Assembly: GCF_000820515.1 (NCBI RefSeq)
Contig: NZ_JXDG01000003.1
Span: 186,001-250,000, forward strand
Origin: Pseudomonas batumici
GTDB taxonomy: Bacteria > Pseudomonadota > Gammaproteobacteria > Pseudomonadales > Pseudomonadaceae
Reading direction: 5' to 3'
Length of the DNA stretch: 64,000 nucleotides
Shown here: positions 25,284 through 34,192 of the stretch, piece after piece
How positions within the stretch are numbered: position 1 is the first letter of the stretch
Layout of the letters: each line of letters opens with the position of its first letter
The notes under the pieces: generated by a model
Seen by the model: the letters and a program-made list of their open reading frames with translations, nothing else
What the model was told of the DNA's origin: nothing
Database searches by the model: none
Program-made: the position numbers and the translations under genes

Positions 25284-26714
25284 ATGGCAAGTCCAATTAC
25301 ATCGAATGTGGGACTCGGTTCCGGCCTGGATATCGGTTCGATCGTGACCGCATTGGTCAACTCCGATAAAACGGCCAAGCAAACGCAGATCAACACTCAG
25401 ACATCGGCCAATACGCTGAAAGTTTCTGGCGTGGGTTCTCTGAAAAGTGCGCTGACGACCTTCCAGACCGCGCTGACCAACCTCAACAGCACGACCAATC
25501 CGCAGTTTTCCGGTTACTCGGCCACCTCCGGGACGCCGGCGACCTTGACTGCCACCTCCGACAATACGGCAGTGGCGGGCAACTACAATATTACGGTCAA
25601 CAGCCTCGCCACGGGTTCGCAGATTGCCAGTGCCGCTTTTGCCGGTGGCGCGTCCAGTGCCATTCCGAGTGGTACCCTGACCATCAGTCAGAATGGCACT
25701 AACTACAATGTCACCATCGGCGCCAATGCCACGCTGCAGAGTACACGGGACGCGATCAACTCGACGCTGTCGTCCAAGGGTATTTCCGCCAACATCGTGA
25801 CCGACAGCAATGGTTCGCGTCTGGTGCTCGGTTCCACCACCACGGGCGCGGGTTCCGATATGTCGGTTAGCGGTATTGCCGGACTGACCATCAATGGCAC
25901 CCAGGTCATGGCCAATCCTCCGACGGCCTCCAGTTCGGGTGCGGTTTCCGCGTTGGCCAAGGATGCGAGCCTGTCCATCAATGGCCTGGCGGTGACCAGC
26001 AAAAGCAATACCGTCAGCAGCGCGATCAGCGGTCTGACCTTGAACCTAGTGGCGGGAGGGGGGGCGACGTCGACGGTTACCGTGGGCACCAACAGCTCGG
26101 GTTTGCAGACCTCGATCCAGAGCTTCGTGACGGCTTACAACAACCTGATGTCGACCATCAACACTCTGAGCAAGCCCACTGCGGATTCCAGTGGCGCGCT
26201 CACGGTTTCGGCGGCGTTCACCGGCGACTCCCTGCCTCGCTCATTGATTTCCGCCATGCGCGGTGTGCTCACCACGCAAGGGTCGGGCAGTCAGTTGACG
26301 GTGCTCTCGCAACTGGGCGTGGGCACCGATGAGATCACCGGGCAGTTGAACTTCGACTCCACGAAGTTCAACAAGGCCATGACCACGGGTGGTCTTAGCG
26401 GCCAGGTCCAGCAGCTGTTTACCGGTACTACCGCCCAGTCCGGTGCCGATGGTCTGCTGTCGCGGATGATCAAGGCGATCACTCCTTACGTCCAGACCGG
26501 CGGTATGCTCGATCAGCGCAGCAACATGTTGCAGAAGAACGCCGCCGATCTGAGTAAACAGCAGGCGGCGCTGGACCTGCACGTCACCAATCTGACGGCT
26601 ACCTTGACCGCCAAGTACAACGCCATGGACCAGGTGGTCGGGCAGTTGAAGGCGACGGCCACCAGCATCACGGCGTTCTTCACCTCCCTGAACGCTTCGA
26701 AATCATCGGGCTGA
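25284..26714 (+). CDS. fliD: Flagellar filament cap protein (HAP2)
   Basis: A 476-residue protein that caps the filament and helps flagellin fold at the tip. The N-terminus SNVGLGSGLDIGSIVTALVN is the FliD_N signature, and a long coiled C-terminus (MLDQRSNMLQKNAADLSKQQ, then TAKYNAMDQVVGQL) is typical. The middle is Ser/Thr-rich. The ATG at 25284 has a weak AGG ribosome site. It follows flaG by 81 bases and ends before a strong terminator. Confidence 0.96.
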   Translation: MASPITSNVGLGSGLDIGSIVTALVNSDKTAKQTQINTQTSANTLKVSGVGSLKSALTTFQTALTNLNSTTNPQFSGYSATSGTPATLTATSDNTAVAGNYNITVNSLATGSQIASAAFAGGASSAIPSGTLTISQNGTNYNVTIGANATLQSTRDAINSTLSSKGISANIVTDSNGSRLVLGSTTTGAGSDMSVSGIAGLTINGTQVMANPPTASSSGAVSALAKDASLSINGLAVTSKSNTVSSAISGLTLNLVAGGGATSTVTVGTNSSGLQTSIQSFVTAYNNLMSTINTLSKPTADSSGALTVSAAFTGDSLPRSLISAMRGVLTTQGSGSQLTVLSQLGVGTDEITGQLNFDSTKFNKAMTTGGLSGQVQQLFTGTTAQSGADGLLSRMIKAITPYVQTGGMLDQRSNMLQKNAADLSKQQAALDLHVTNLTATLTAKYNAMDQVVGQLKATATSITAFFTSLNASKSSG

Positions 26715-26731
26715 TCCGTGTCGTCCACGCC

Positions 26732-26770
26732 AAAAACCCGGCTGCGTTTACCGCCTGCCGGGTTTTTGTC
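26732..26770 (+). terminator. Intrinsic terminator after fliD
   Basis: The inverted repeat AAAAACCCGGC / GCCGGGTTTTT (26732-26742 / 26757-26767) gives an 11-bp stem and a T-run. It works in both directions. Confidence 0.88.
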
Positions 26771-26845
26771 TTCCGGGTCTAAAGTTTTCTGACTCAAAGG
26801 CGATACACTGCTTATACGAACCCTTGAGTGGCAATGAGGTAGAAC

Positions 26846-27241
26846 ATGAATCCGATGCTAGCCCTTCGGCAATACCAGAAAGTGGGAGCCCAGGCACAGA
26901 CCTCCGAGGCCAGTCCTCACCGTCTGGTGCAGATGCTGATGGAAGGTGGCCTGGATCGCATTGCGCAGGCCAAGGGCGCGATCCAGCGCAACGATATTCC
27001 GGGCAAGGGCGTGGCCATCGGCAAGGCTATCGATATTGTCGGTGGGCTGCGCGAAGGCTTGGATCTGGAGAAATCCGCCGATACGGTGGGTGATCTGGAC
27101 AAGCTTTACGCCTATATGATGACGCGTCTGTTGGAAGCCAATGTTCACTCGGACATCCAGATGCTCGACGAAGTCGCCGGCCTGCTCACCACGGTCAAGG
27201 AAGGCTGGGACGCCATCGCCGCGCCAGGTCCGCAGTTTTAA
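26846..27241 (+). CDS. fliS: Flagellin export chaperone
   Basis: A 131-residue helical protein that binds the C-terminus of flagellin and keeps it unpolymerised before export. The N-terminus (MNPMLALRQYQKVGAQAQTS), SPHRLVQMLMEGGLDRIAQA near residue 24 and the C-terminal VKEGWDAI match FliS. The ATG at 26846 follows GAGG at good spacing. It lies 9 bases before the fliT-like gene. Confidence 0.95.
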   Translation: MNPMLALRQYQKVGAQAQTSEASPHRLVQMLMEGGLDRIAQAKGAIQRNDIPGKGVAIGKAIDIVGGLREGLDLEKSADTVGDLDKLYAYMMTRLLEANVHSDIQMLDEVAGLLTTVKEGWDAIAAPGPQF

Positions 27242-27250
27242 GGGGGCATC

Positions 27251-27547
27251 ATGAGTCTCGTACTGCAGCGTATCGAAGAAACCCGCGAAGCCCTGGTGAG
27301 GGCTTTGGCTGAGCGCGACTGGGAGGCCATCAGTCAACTGGACCTGGCCTGCCGTGCCTGCATGGAAGATGTGCTCGACGAGACGGCAGTGGATGAGGAT
27401 GCACTGCGCATCAAGCTGGAAGAGTTGCTCCACGTCTATCGCCAACTGCTGGAGGCCGCCATGGGCGAACGCCAGTCGATAGTCGACGAGATGTCGAAGA
27501 TCCAGCAAGCAAGGAACGCTGCAAAGGTTTACCATCTGTTCGGTTAA
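27251..27547 (+). CDS. fliT: FliT-like flagellar chaperone
   Basis: A 98-residue, strongly helical acidic protein directly after fliS (AAGGGGG ribosome site). Pseudomonas genomes carry a poorly conserved FliT-type chaperone at this place, thought to bind FliD or type III export parts. Visible features are repeated Glu/Leu heptads (LVRALAERDWEAISQLDLAC; LRIKLEELLHVYRQLL). The assignment rests mostly on position and size. Confidence 0.7.
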   Translation: MSLVLQRIEETREALVRALAERDWEAISQLDLACRACMEDVLDETAVDEDALRIKLEELLHVYRQLLEAAMGERQSIVDEMSKIQQARNAAKVYHLFG

Positions 27548-27581
27548 TGTTGGGTTAATCGAACCGTATTGCGCCATAAAT

Positions 27582-27610
27582 TTGACTATGTACGCTTTTT
27601 TGACTTAACT
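27582..27610 (+). promoter_or_regulatory. Candidate sigma-70 promoter of fleQ
   Basis: TTGACT at 27582-27587, 17 bases, then TTAACT at 27605-27610, in an AT-rich part of the 170-base gap before fleQ. FleQ is class I and sigma-70 dependent in P. aeruginosa, so a housekeeping promoter is expected here. Confidence 0.5.
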
Positions 27611-27717
27611 AGTGCTGTTTCCAGATTTCAGTCGTCCTTGAAGGCCCTTTCCGGCCTCGGATGTCTAGCTTGCCCACCCATACCGGGCATCGAGTTGACT
27701 AGGGAAGTTGCTATTGC

Positions 27718-29193
27718 ATGTGGCGTGAAACCAAGATTCTGCTGATCGATGACGATAGCGTTCGCCGCCGCGACCTGGCGGTGATTTTAAATTTTCTCGG
27801 CGAAGAAAATCTTTCCTGTACCAGTGATGACTGGCAGCAGGTGGTCGGCTCGTTGTCGTCCAGTCGCGAGGTGCTGTGCGTCCTGATCGGGACGGTCAAT
27901 GTCGCGAGCGGACTGACTGGCTTGCTTAAGACACTCTCCACCTGGGATGAGTTCCTTCCCGTGTTGCTTTTGGGTGAAATTTCTTCCGCCGACCTGCCGG
28001 AAGAGCAGCGCCGCCGGGTGTTGTCCAGCCTGGAAATGCCGCCCAGCTACAGCAAGCTGCTCGATTCCCTGCACCGTGCCCAGGTCTATCGCGAGGTGTA
28101 CGACCAGGCCCGCGAGCGTGGTCGGCAGCGCGAGCCCAACCTGTTCCGCAGTCTGGTCGGTACCAGCCGGGCCATCCAGCATGTGCGCCAGATGATGCAG
28201 CAAGTGGCCGACACCGACGCCAGCGTGCTGATCCTCGGCGAGTCCGGCACCGGCAAGGAAGTGGTGGCGCGCAACCTGCATTATCACTCCAAGCGCCGCG
28301 ACGCGCCTTTCGTGCCGGTCAACTGCGGGGCGATTCCCGCCGAGTTGCTGGAGAGCGAGCTGTTCGGTCACGAGAAGGGCGCCTTTACCGGGGCCATCAC
28401 CAGCCGTGCCGGGCGTTTCGAGCTGGCCAACGGCGGTACCCTGTTCCTCGACGAGATCGGCGACATGCCGCTGCCGATGCAGGTCAAGCTGTTGCGCGTG
28501 CTGCAGGAGCGCACCTTCGAGCGCGTGGGCAGCAACAAGACCCAGAGCATCGACGTCCGCATCATCGCGGCCACCCACAAGAACCTCGAAAGCATGATCG
28601 AGGTCGGCAGCTTTCGCGAAGACCTCTACTATCGCCTGAACGTGTTCCCCATCGAGATGGCGCCGCTGCGCGAGCGGGTCGAAGACATCCCGTTGCTGAT
28701 GAACGAATTGATCTCGCGGATGGAGCACGAAAAGCGCGGCTCCATCCGTTTCAACTCGGCAGCGATCATGTCGCTGTGCCGTCACGCCTGGCCGGGCAAC
28801 GTCCGCGAACTGGCCAACCTGGTGGAGCGCATGGCGATCATGCATCCGTACGGGGTGATCGGTGTCGCCGAGCTGCCGAAGAAATTCCGCTACGTCGATG
28901 ACGAAGACGAGCAGTTGGTGGACAGCCTGCGCAACGACCTGGAAGAGCGTGTGGCGATCAATGGCCATGCGCCGGACTTCGCCACCTCGGCGATGCTGCC
29001 GCCCGAGGGCCTGGACCTCAAGGACTACCTCGGTGGCCTGGAGCAGGGGTTGATCCAGCAAGCCCTGGATGACGCCAATGGCATCGTGGCACGTGCCGCC
29101 GAGCGCCTGCGTATTCGTCGCACCACCCTGGTGGAGAAGATGCGCAAGTACGGTATGAGTCGTCGCGAGGGTGATGAACAGGCGGATGATTGA
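27718..29193 (+). CDS. fleQ: Flagellar master regulator, c-di-GMP-responsive sigma-54 activator
   Basis: A 491-residue protein that activates class II flagellar genes with RpoN and controls exopolysaccharide genes; c-di-GMP and FleN modulate it. Residues 1-120 are a receiver-like domain (ILLIDDDS). Residues about 145-385 are AAA+ with Walker A GESGTGKE, the sigma-54 contact loop GAFTGA and the Walker B region FLDEIGDMP. The C-terminus ([20 protein letters not shown]) is a Fis-type helix-turn-helix. All key motifs are intact. It is very close to P. aeruginosa FleQ. fleN is not in the window. Confidence 0.97.
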   Translation: MWRETKILLIDDDSVRRRDLAVILNFLGEENLSCTSDDWQQVVGSLSSSREVLCVLIGTVNVASGLTGLLKTLSTWDEFLPVLLLGEISSADLPEEQRRRVLSSLEMPPSYSKLLDSLHRAQVYREVYDQARERGRQREPNLFRSLVGTSRAIQHVRQMMQQVADTDASVLILGESGTGKEVVARNLHYHSKRRDAPFVPVNCGAIPAELLESELFGHEKGAFTGAITSRAGRFELANGGTLFLDEIGDMPLPMQVKLLRVLQERTFERVGSNKTQSIDVRIIAATHKNLESMIEVGSFREDLYYRLNVFPIEMAPLRERVEDIPLLMNELISRMEHEKRGSIRFNSAAIMSLCRHAWPGNVRELANLVERMAIMHPYGVIGVAELPKKFRYVDDEDEQLVDSLRNDLEERVAINGHAPDFATSAMLPPEGLDLKDYLGGLEQGLIQQALDDANGIVARAAERLRIRRTTLVEKMRKYGMSRREGDEQADD

Positions 29194-29194
29194 C

Positions 29195-29234
29195 GCCGGT
29201 TTTTCAACCCGCTGAAAAATGGGCGGTTTTTTTT
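29195..29234 (+). terminator. Intrinsic terminator after fleQ
   Basis: A hairpin starting 2 bases after the stop: GCC...TTTTTCA pairs with TGAAAAA...GGC (arms 29195-29206 and 29213-29224, with a small internal loop), followed by eight T residues at 29227-29234. Confidence 0.7.
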
Positions 29235-29250
29235 AGGCACGGGTATTGCT
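29235..29250 (+). promoter_or_regulatory. Sigma-54 promoter of fleSR
   Basis: AGGCAC-N5-TTGCT keeps the invariant GG and GC doublets exactly 10 bases apart. It lies right after the fleQ terminator and 54 bases before fleS. The fleSR operon is FleQ- and RpoN-dependent in P. aeruginosa. Confidence 0.8.
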
Positions 29251-29303
29251 AAGTCTCTTGCAACGTTCCGTTTAAATGACGGTCAGCCAAGCGAGAGAGC
29301 ACC

Positions 29304-30521
29304 ATGCCCCAAGCCGCCCCGATGTCACCTGTCCCTGAATCCACGGGGCAATCGTCGTCCGTCGAGCAGGTTAGTCGGCTGGGTCTGGAGCAGGCCTTCT
29401 CGCTGTTCAACCAGATGTCGACGCAACTCACCGACTCCTACAGCCTGCTCGAAGCCCGGGTTACCGAGCTCAAGGGTGAGTTGGCCGTGGTCAGCGCCCA
29501 GCGCATGGCGGAACTGGCGGAGAAGGAGCGCTTGGCCAATCGCCTGCAGAACCTGCTCGACCTGTTGCCGGGCGGGGTCATTGTGATCGACTCCCATGGC
29601 ATCGTCAGTGAAGCCAACCCTGCGGCCCGGGATTTGCTGGGCCTGCCGCTGGTCGGCGAGCTCTGGCGCCAGGTGATCGCCCGTTGCTTCGCGCCGCGCG
29701 AGGACGACGGCCATGAAATCTCCCTCAAGGACGGTCGGCGTCTGTCGATCTCCACGCGTTCGCTGGACGCGGAGCCGGGCCAGCTGGTCCTGCTCAATGA
29801 CCTGACTGAAACCCGTCGCCTGCAGGATCAGTTGGCCCGGCATGAACGCCTTTCGTCGCTGGGGCGCATGGTGGCGTCCCTGGCGCACCAGATCCGCACC
29901 CCGCTCTCGGCGGCCTTGCTCTATGCCAGTCACCTCACTGAACAGGCCTTGCCGGTCGAGACCCAGCAACGCTTTGCCGGGCGCTTGAAGGAGCGCCTGC
30001 ATGAGTTGGAGCACCAGGTGCGCGACATGCTGGTGTTCGCCCGCGGCGAGCTGCCGCTGACCGATCGGCTGACACCCAAGGGGCTGATGCAGGCGCTGCA
30101 AGCCGCAGCCCAGACCCATGTTCGGGGGGCGGCCGTGCGCTGGCAGTGCGACAGTCATGCCGGTGAGTTGTTGTGCAATCGCGACACCCTGGTGGGGGCG
30201 TTGCTGAACCTGATCGAGAACGCCCAGCAGGCCGCCGCCGGCGAGGTGCGCCTGAAGGTGCACCTGTACGCTCGGGGCGCGACCTTGCGCCTGTGCATCA
30301 GTGACAATGGTTCGGGGATCGAGCCGGCGGTACTGGCGCGCCTGGGCGAACCCTTCTTTACCACCAAGACCACCGGCACCGGCCTCGGTCTTGCCGTGGT
30401 CAAGGCCGTTGCCCGGGCGCATCAGGGCGATCTGCAATTACAGTCGCGGCTGGGGCGTGGCACCTGTGCGATGGTCTGTCTGCCACTGATTCCCGGTGCC
30501 ATGGAGGAGGCTCAACAATGA
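29304..30521 (+). CDS. fleS: Flagellar two-component sensor kinase
   Basis: A 405-residue soluble histidine kinase that phosphorylates FleR to switch on class III flagellar genes. A PAS domain lies at residues about 90-175 (LLDLLPGGVIVIDSHGIVSE). The phospho-acceptor His is in SLAHQIRTPLSAALLYASHL near residue 195. The ATPase has NLIENAQQAA, DNGSGIEP and GTGLGLAVVKAV. No membrane segment is seen, so it senses a cytoplasmic signal. It overlaps fleR by 4 bases. Confidence 0.96.
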   Translation: MPQAAPMSPVPESTGQSSSVEQVSRLGLEQAFSLFNQMSTQLTDSYSLLEARVTELKGELAVVSAQRMAELAEKERLANRLQNLLDLLPGGVIVIDSHGIVSEANPAARDLLGLPLVGELWRQVIARCFAPREDDGHEISLKDGRRLSISTRSLDAEPGQLVLLNDLTETRRLQDQLARHERLSSLGRMVASLAHQIRTPLSAALLYASHLTEQALPVETQQRFAGRLKERLHELEHQVRDMLVFARGELPLTDRLTPKGLMQALQAAAQTHVRGAAVRWQCDSHAGELLCNRDTLVGALLNLIENAQQAAAGEVRLKVHLYARGATLRLCISDNGSGIEPAVLARLGEPFFTTKTTGTGLGLAVVKAVARAHQGDLQLQSRLGRGTCAMVCLPLIPGAMEEAQQ

Positions 30522-31921
30522 CCCCGCTGCTCAAGGTCCTGCTGGTCGAGGATGATCACGCCCTGCGTGAGGCGCTGGGCGACACCCTGCTGCTGGCCGG
30601 GCATCGGTTTCACGCGGTCGGCTCGGCCGAGGAGGCGCTGGAGGCGGTCGCCGCGCAGGCGTTCGGTCTGGTGATCAGCGACGTCAACATGCCGGGCATG
30701 GACGGGCACCAGTTGCTCGGTCTGCTGCGGGCGCGCCAGCCGCAGTTGCCGGTGCTGCTGATGACCGCCCACGGGGCGGTGGAGCGTGCGGTCGATGCGA
30801 TGCGCCAGGGCGCGGCCGATTACCTGGTCAAGCCGTTCGAGCCCAAGGCGCTGCTCGACCTGGTGGCGCGCCATGCCCTGGGGCGCTTGAGTGCGGTGGA
30901 GGGTGAAGGACCGATTGCCTCGGAGCCGGCCAGTGCGCAGTTGCTCGAACTGGCGGCGCGGGTGGCACGCAGCGATTCGACCGTACTGATTTCGGGGGAG
31001 TCCGGCACCGGCAAGGAGGTGCTGGCGCGCTATATCCATCAACAATCGCCGCGTGCCAGCCAGCCGTTTATTGCCATCAACTGCGCGGCGATTCCCGACA
31101 ACATGCTGGAGGCGACCCTGTTCGGGCACGAAAAGGGTTCGTTCACCGGCGCTATTGCGGCCCAGGCCGGCAAATTCGAGCAGGCCGATGGCGGCACCCT
31201 CCTGCTCGATGAGATTTCCGAAATGCCCCTGGGGCTCCAGGCCAAGCTGCTGCGCGTGCTCCAGGAGCGCGAAGTCGAGCGGGTCGGTGCACGCAAACCG
31301 ATCAGCCTGGATATCCGGGTGGTGGCCACCACCAACCGCGATTTGGCCGGAGAAGTGGCGGCGGGGCGCTTTCGTGAAGACCTTTACTATCGCCTGTCGG
31401 TTTTCCCGCTGGCCTGGCGTCCGTTGCGCGAGCGTACCGCCGATATTCTGCCGCTGGCCGAGCGTTTGCTCGCCAAGCACAGCGCCAAAATGAAACATGC
31501 CTCTGTTCGACTGTCATCCCAGGCGCAGGCCTGCCTGATCGGCTATCCGTGGCCGGGCAACGTGCGCGAGCTGGACAATGCGATCCAGCGGGCGCTGATC
31601 CTGCAGCAGGGCGGGCTGATCCAGGCCGAGGATTTCTGCCTGGCCGGCCCGGTCGGCGGGGCGTGCATGCCTGCCGCTGCCCGGCCGGCCGTCGTCGAGT
31701 CCGCGGCGCTCGAGGTGGTGTCGGTCGAGCAGCCGGGCGGCCTGGGCGACGACCTGCGGCGTCGCGAATTCCAGATGATCATCGACACCCTGCGGGCCGA
31801 GCGCGGACGGCGCAAGGAGGCCGCCGAGCGACTGGGTATCAGTCCGCGTACGCTGCGCTACAAACTGGCGCAGATGCGCGATGCCGGAATGGATGTCGAG
31901 GCCTATCTGTTTGCCACATAA
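30518..31921 (+). CDS. fleR: Flagellar sigma-54 response regulator
   Basis: A 467-residue NtrC-type regulator. The receiver domain (residues 1-120) has the phosphorylated Asp in ISDVNMPGMDG. AAA+ Walker A is GESGTGKE, the sigma-54 loop is GSFTGA and the Walker B region is LLLDEISEMP. A Fis-type helix-turn-helix is at the end (RRKEAAERLGISPRTLRYKL). It drives class III genes, among them flgBCDE and flgKL in P. aeruginosa. It is translationally coupled to fleS by an ATGA overlap. Confidence 0.96.
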   Translation: MTPLLKVLLVEDDHALREALGDTLLLAGHRFHAVGSAEEALEAVAAQAFGLVISDVNMPGMDGHQLLGLLRARQPQLPVLLMTAHGAVERAVDAMRQGAADYLVKPFEPKALLDLVARHALGRLSAVEGEGPIASEPASAQLLELAARVARSDSTVLISGESGTGKEVLARYIHQQSPRASQPFIAINCAAIPDNMLEATLFGHEKGSFTGAIAAQAGKFEQADGGTLLLDEISEMPLGLQAKLLRVLQEREVERVGARKPISLDIRVVATTNRDLAGEVAAGRFREDLYYRLSVFPLAWRPLRERTADILPLAERLLAKHSAKMKHASVRLSSQAQACLIGYPWPGNVRELDNAIQRALILQQGGLIQAEDFCLAGPVGGACMPAAARPAVVESAALEVVSVEQPGGLGDDLRRREFQMIIDTLRAERGRRKEAAERLGISPRTLRYKLAQMRDAGMDVEAYLFAT

Positions 31922-31976
31922 ACCGATTCAGGTCGGCTCCGCGTGTATCGGATTTTGTTCGAGGATGACAAGGAGC

Positions 31977-31992
31977 TGGCACCCTTGTTGCT
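31977..31992 (+). promoter_or_regulatory. Sigma-54 promoter of the fliEFG operon
   Basis: TGGCAC-N5-TTGCT is a near-perfect RpoN site with correct GG-N10-GC spacing, 61 bases before fliE. This operon is FleQ-dependent in P. aeruginosa. Confidence 0.88.
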
Positions 31993-32053
31993 AACCCTTC
32001 ACTAACTGCTGCACGAGTGTCAAAAAATTGCAGGTCGCCGGAGAGAGAAGTTC

Positions 32054-32383
32054 ATGAGCCAGGGTGTTGAATTTAATCGCTTGATGCTGGACATGCGCTC
32101 CATGCAAATGGATGCCATGGCTCAACCGAAATCGGCTGTGGCCGCGCCGGAAATCAGCGGTAGCAGCTTTTCCGACTTGCTCGGCAATGCAATCAACAAG
32201 GTCAACGACGTGCAGCAAGCCTCTGGCCAGCTGTCCACGGCCTTCGAGATCGGCAAGAGCGGCGTCGACCTGACGGATGTCATGATCGCCTCGCAGAAAG
32301 CCAGCGTCTCGTTCCAGGCCTTGACCCAGGTGCGCAACAAGTTGGTCCAGGCGTATCAAGACATCATGCAGATGCCGGTTTAA
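32054..32383 (+). CDS. fliE: Flagellar hook-basal body adaptor
   Basis: A 109-residue protein linking the MS ring to the rod. The C-terminal FliE domain ([57 protein letters not shown]) is complete. The ATG follows GGAGAGAGAAG. It starts the operon fliE-fliF-fliG that is cut off in fliH. Confidence 0.96.
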   Translation: MSQGVEFNRLMLDMRSMQMDAMAQPKSAVAAPEISGSSFSDLLGNAINKVNDVQQASGQLSTAFEIGKSGVDLTDVMIASQKASVSFQALTQVRNKLVQAYQDIMQMPV

Positions 32384-32404
32384 GGGTTAGGGACGTAGAC
32401 AGTC

Positions 32405-34192
32405 ATGGCAGAAGTGCTCGCCGATAACGTACCGGCCAAGTCCAGCCCCGCAGACGGTAAACCGCCGCTGTTCGGGTTGTCCTTTCTGGAAAATCTTTCC
32501 GAAATGACCATGCTGCGTCAGGTTGGCCTGATGGTCGGCCTGGCGGCCAGCGTGGCGATTGGTTTTGCCGTGGTGTTGTGGTCCCAGCAGCCCGACTACC
32601 GACCGCTGTATGGCAGCCTGGCCGGTATGGATGCCAAGCAGGTCATGGAAACCCTGGCGGCGGCGGATATTCCCTACACCGTCGAGCCGAACTCCGGTGC
32701 GCTGCTGGTCAAGGCCGATGACGTTTCCCGGGCCCGGCTCAAGCTGGCCGCTGCCGGGGTGACCCCGAGCGACGGCAATGTCGGTTTCGAGATCCTCGAC
32801 AAGGACCAGGGCCTGGGCACCAGCCAGTTCATGGAAGCGACCCGTTATCGTCGCGGCCTGGAGGGCGAACTGGCCCGGACCATTTCCAGCCTGAATAACG
32901 TCAAGGGTGCCCGCGTGCACCTGGCGATCCCGAAAAGCTCGGTATTCGTGCGCGATGAGCGCAAGCCCAGTGCCTCGGTACTGGTCGAGTTGTACCCCGG
33001 CCGTTCCCTGGAGCCCGGCCAGGTACTGGCGATTGTCAACCTGGTGGCCACCAGCGTTCCCGAGCTCAGCAAGTCGCAGATCACCGTCGTCGACCAGAAA
33101 GGCAACCTGCTCTCCGACCAGGCGCAAAACTCCGAATTGACCATGGCCGGCAAGCAGTTCGACTACAGCCGGCGCATGGAAAGCATGCTCACCCAGCGGG
33201 TGCACAACATCCTGCAGCCGGTGCTGGGCAACGATCGCTACAAGGCCGAAGTCTCCGCCGACGTGGATTTCAGTGCCGTCGAGTCGACCTCCGAACAGTT
33301 CAACCCTGACCAGCCGGCGCTGCGCAGCGAGCAGTCGACCACTGAACAGCGCACCGCCAGCAACGGTCCGCAAGGTGTGCCGGGGGCCTTGAGCAACCAG
33401 CCACCAGGCCCGGCCACCGCGCCGCAGACCACCGGCGGCGCCGGCGCTTCGTCCGGTGCCATCGCCGCCGGCCAGCCGCTGCTCGATGCCAATGGCCAGC
33501 AGATCATGGACCCGGCCACCGGCCAACCGATGCTGGCGCCGTATCCGGCGGACAAGCGTCAACAATCGACCAAGAACTTCGAGCTGGATCGCTCCATCAG
33601 CCACACCAAGCAACAGTTGGGTCGCCTGACCCGCCTGTCGGTGGCGGTGGTGGTCGACGACCAGGTCAAGGTCAACCCGGCCAATGGCGAGACCACCCGG
33701 GCACCGTGGAGCGCCGACGAATTGGCGCGCTTCACCCGCCTGGTCCAGGACGCCGTCGGTTTCGACGCCAGCCGCGGCGACAGCGTCAGCGTGATCAACG
33801 TACCGTTCTCCGCCGAGCGCGGTGAAGTGATCGCCGATATCCCGTTCTACTCGCAACCCTGGTTCTGGGATGTGGTCAAGCAGGTGCTGGGTGTGCTGTT
33901 CATCCTGGTACTGGTGTTCGGGGTGTTGCGTCCGGTGCTCAACAACATCACCGGCGGTGGCAAGAACAAACAGCTGGCCGGTTTCGGCGGCGATGTGGAA
34001 CTCGGCGGCATGGGCGGCCTGGATGGCGAACTGGCCAACGACCGCGTCAGCCTGGGCGGCCCGCAAAGCATCCTGCTGCCGAGCCCGAGCGAAGGCTATG
34101 ACGCACAGCTGAATGCGATCAAGAGTCTGGTAGCCGAAGACCCGGGCCGCGTGGCACAGGTCGTCAAAGAGTGGATTAACGCCGATGAGTAA
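32405..34192 (+). CDS. fliF: Flagellar MS-ring protein
   Basis: A 595-residue inner-membrane ring protein. The first transmembrane helix is near residues 37-60 (VGLMVGLAASVAIGFAVVLW). The periplasmic ring-building domains follow (residues about 60-300), then a Pro/Ala/Gly-rich linker with GQQIMDPATGQPML. The second helix is near residues 490-512 (WDVVKQVLGVLFILVLVFGV) and the FliG-binding tail is at the end (NAIKSLVAEDPGRVAQVVKE). It overlaps fliG by 8 bases. Confidence 0.97.
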   Translation: MAEVLADNVPAKSSPADGKPPLFGLSFLENLSEMTMLRQVGLMVGLAASVAIGFAVVLWSQQPDYRPLYGSLAGMDAKQVMETLAAADIPYTVEPNSGALLVKADDVSRARLKLAAAGVTPSDGNVGFEILDKDQGLGTSQFMEATRYRRGLEGELARTISSLNNVKGARVHLAIPKSSVFVRDERKPSASVLVELYPGRSLEPGQVLAIVNLVATSVPELSKSQITVVDQKGNLLSDQAQNSELTMAGKQFDYSRRMESMLTQRVHNILQPVLGNDRYKAEVSADVDFSAVESTSEQFNPDQPALRSEQSTTEQRTASNGPQGVPGALSNQPPGPATAPQTTGGAGASSGAIAAGQPLLDANGQQIMDPATGQPMLAPYPADKRQQSTKNFELDRSISHTKQQLGRLTRLSVAVVVDDQVKVNPANGETTRAPWSADELARFTRLVQDAVGFDASRGDSVSVINVPFSAERGEVIADIPFYSQPWFWDVVKQVLGVLFILVLVFGVLRPVLNNITGGGKNKQLAGFGGDVELGGMGGLDGELANDRVSLGGPQSILLPSPSEGYDAQLNAIKSLVAEDPGRVAQVVKEWINADE

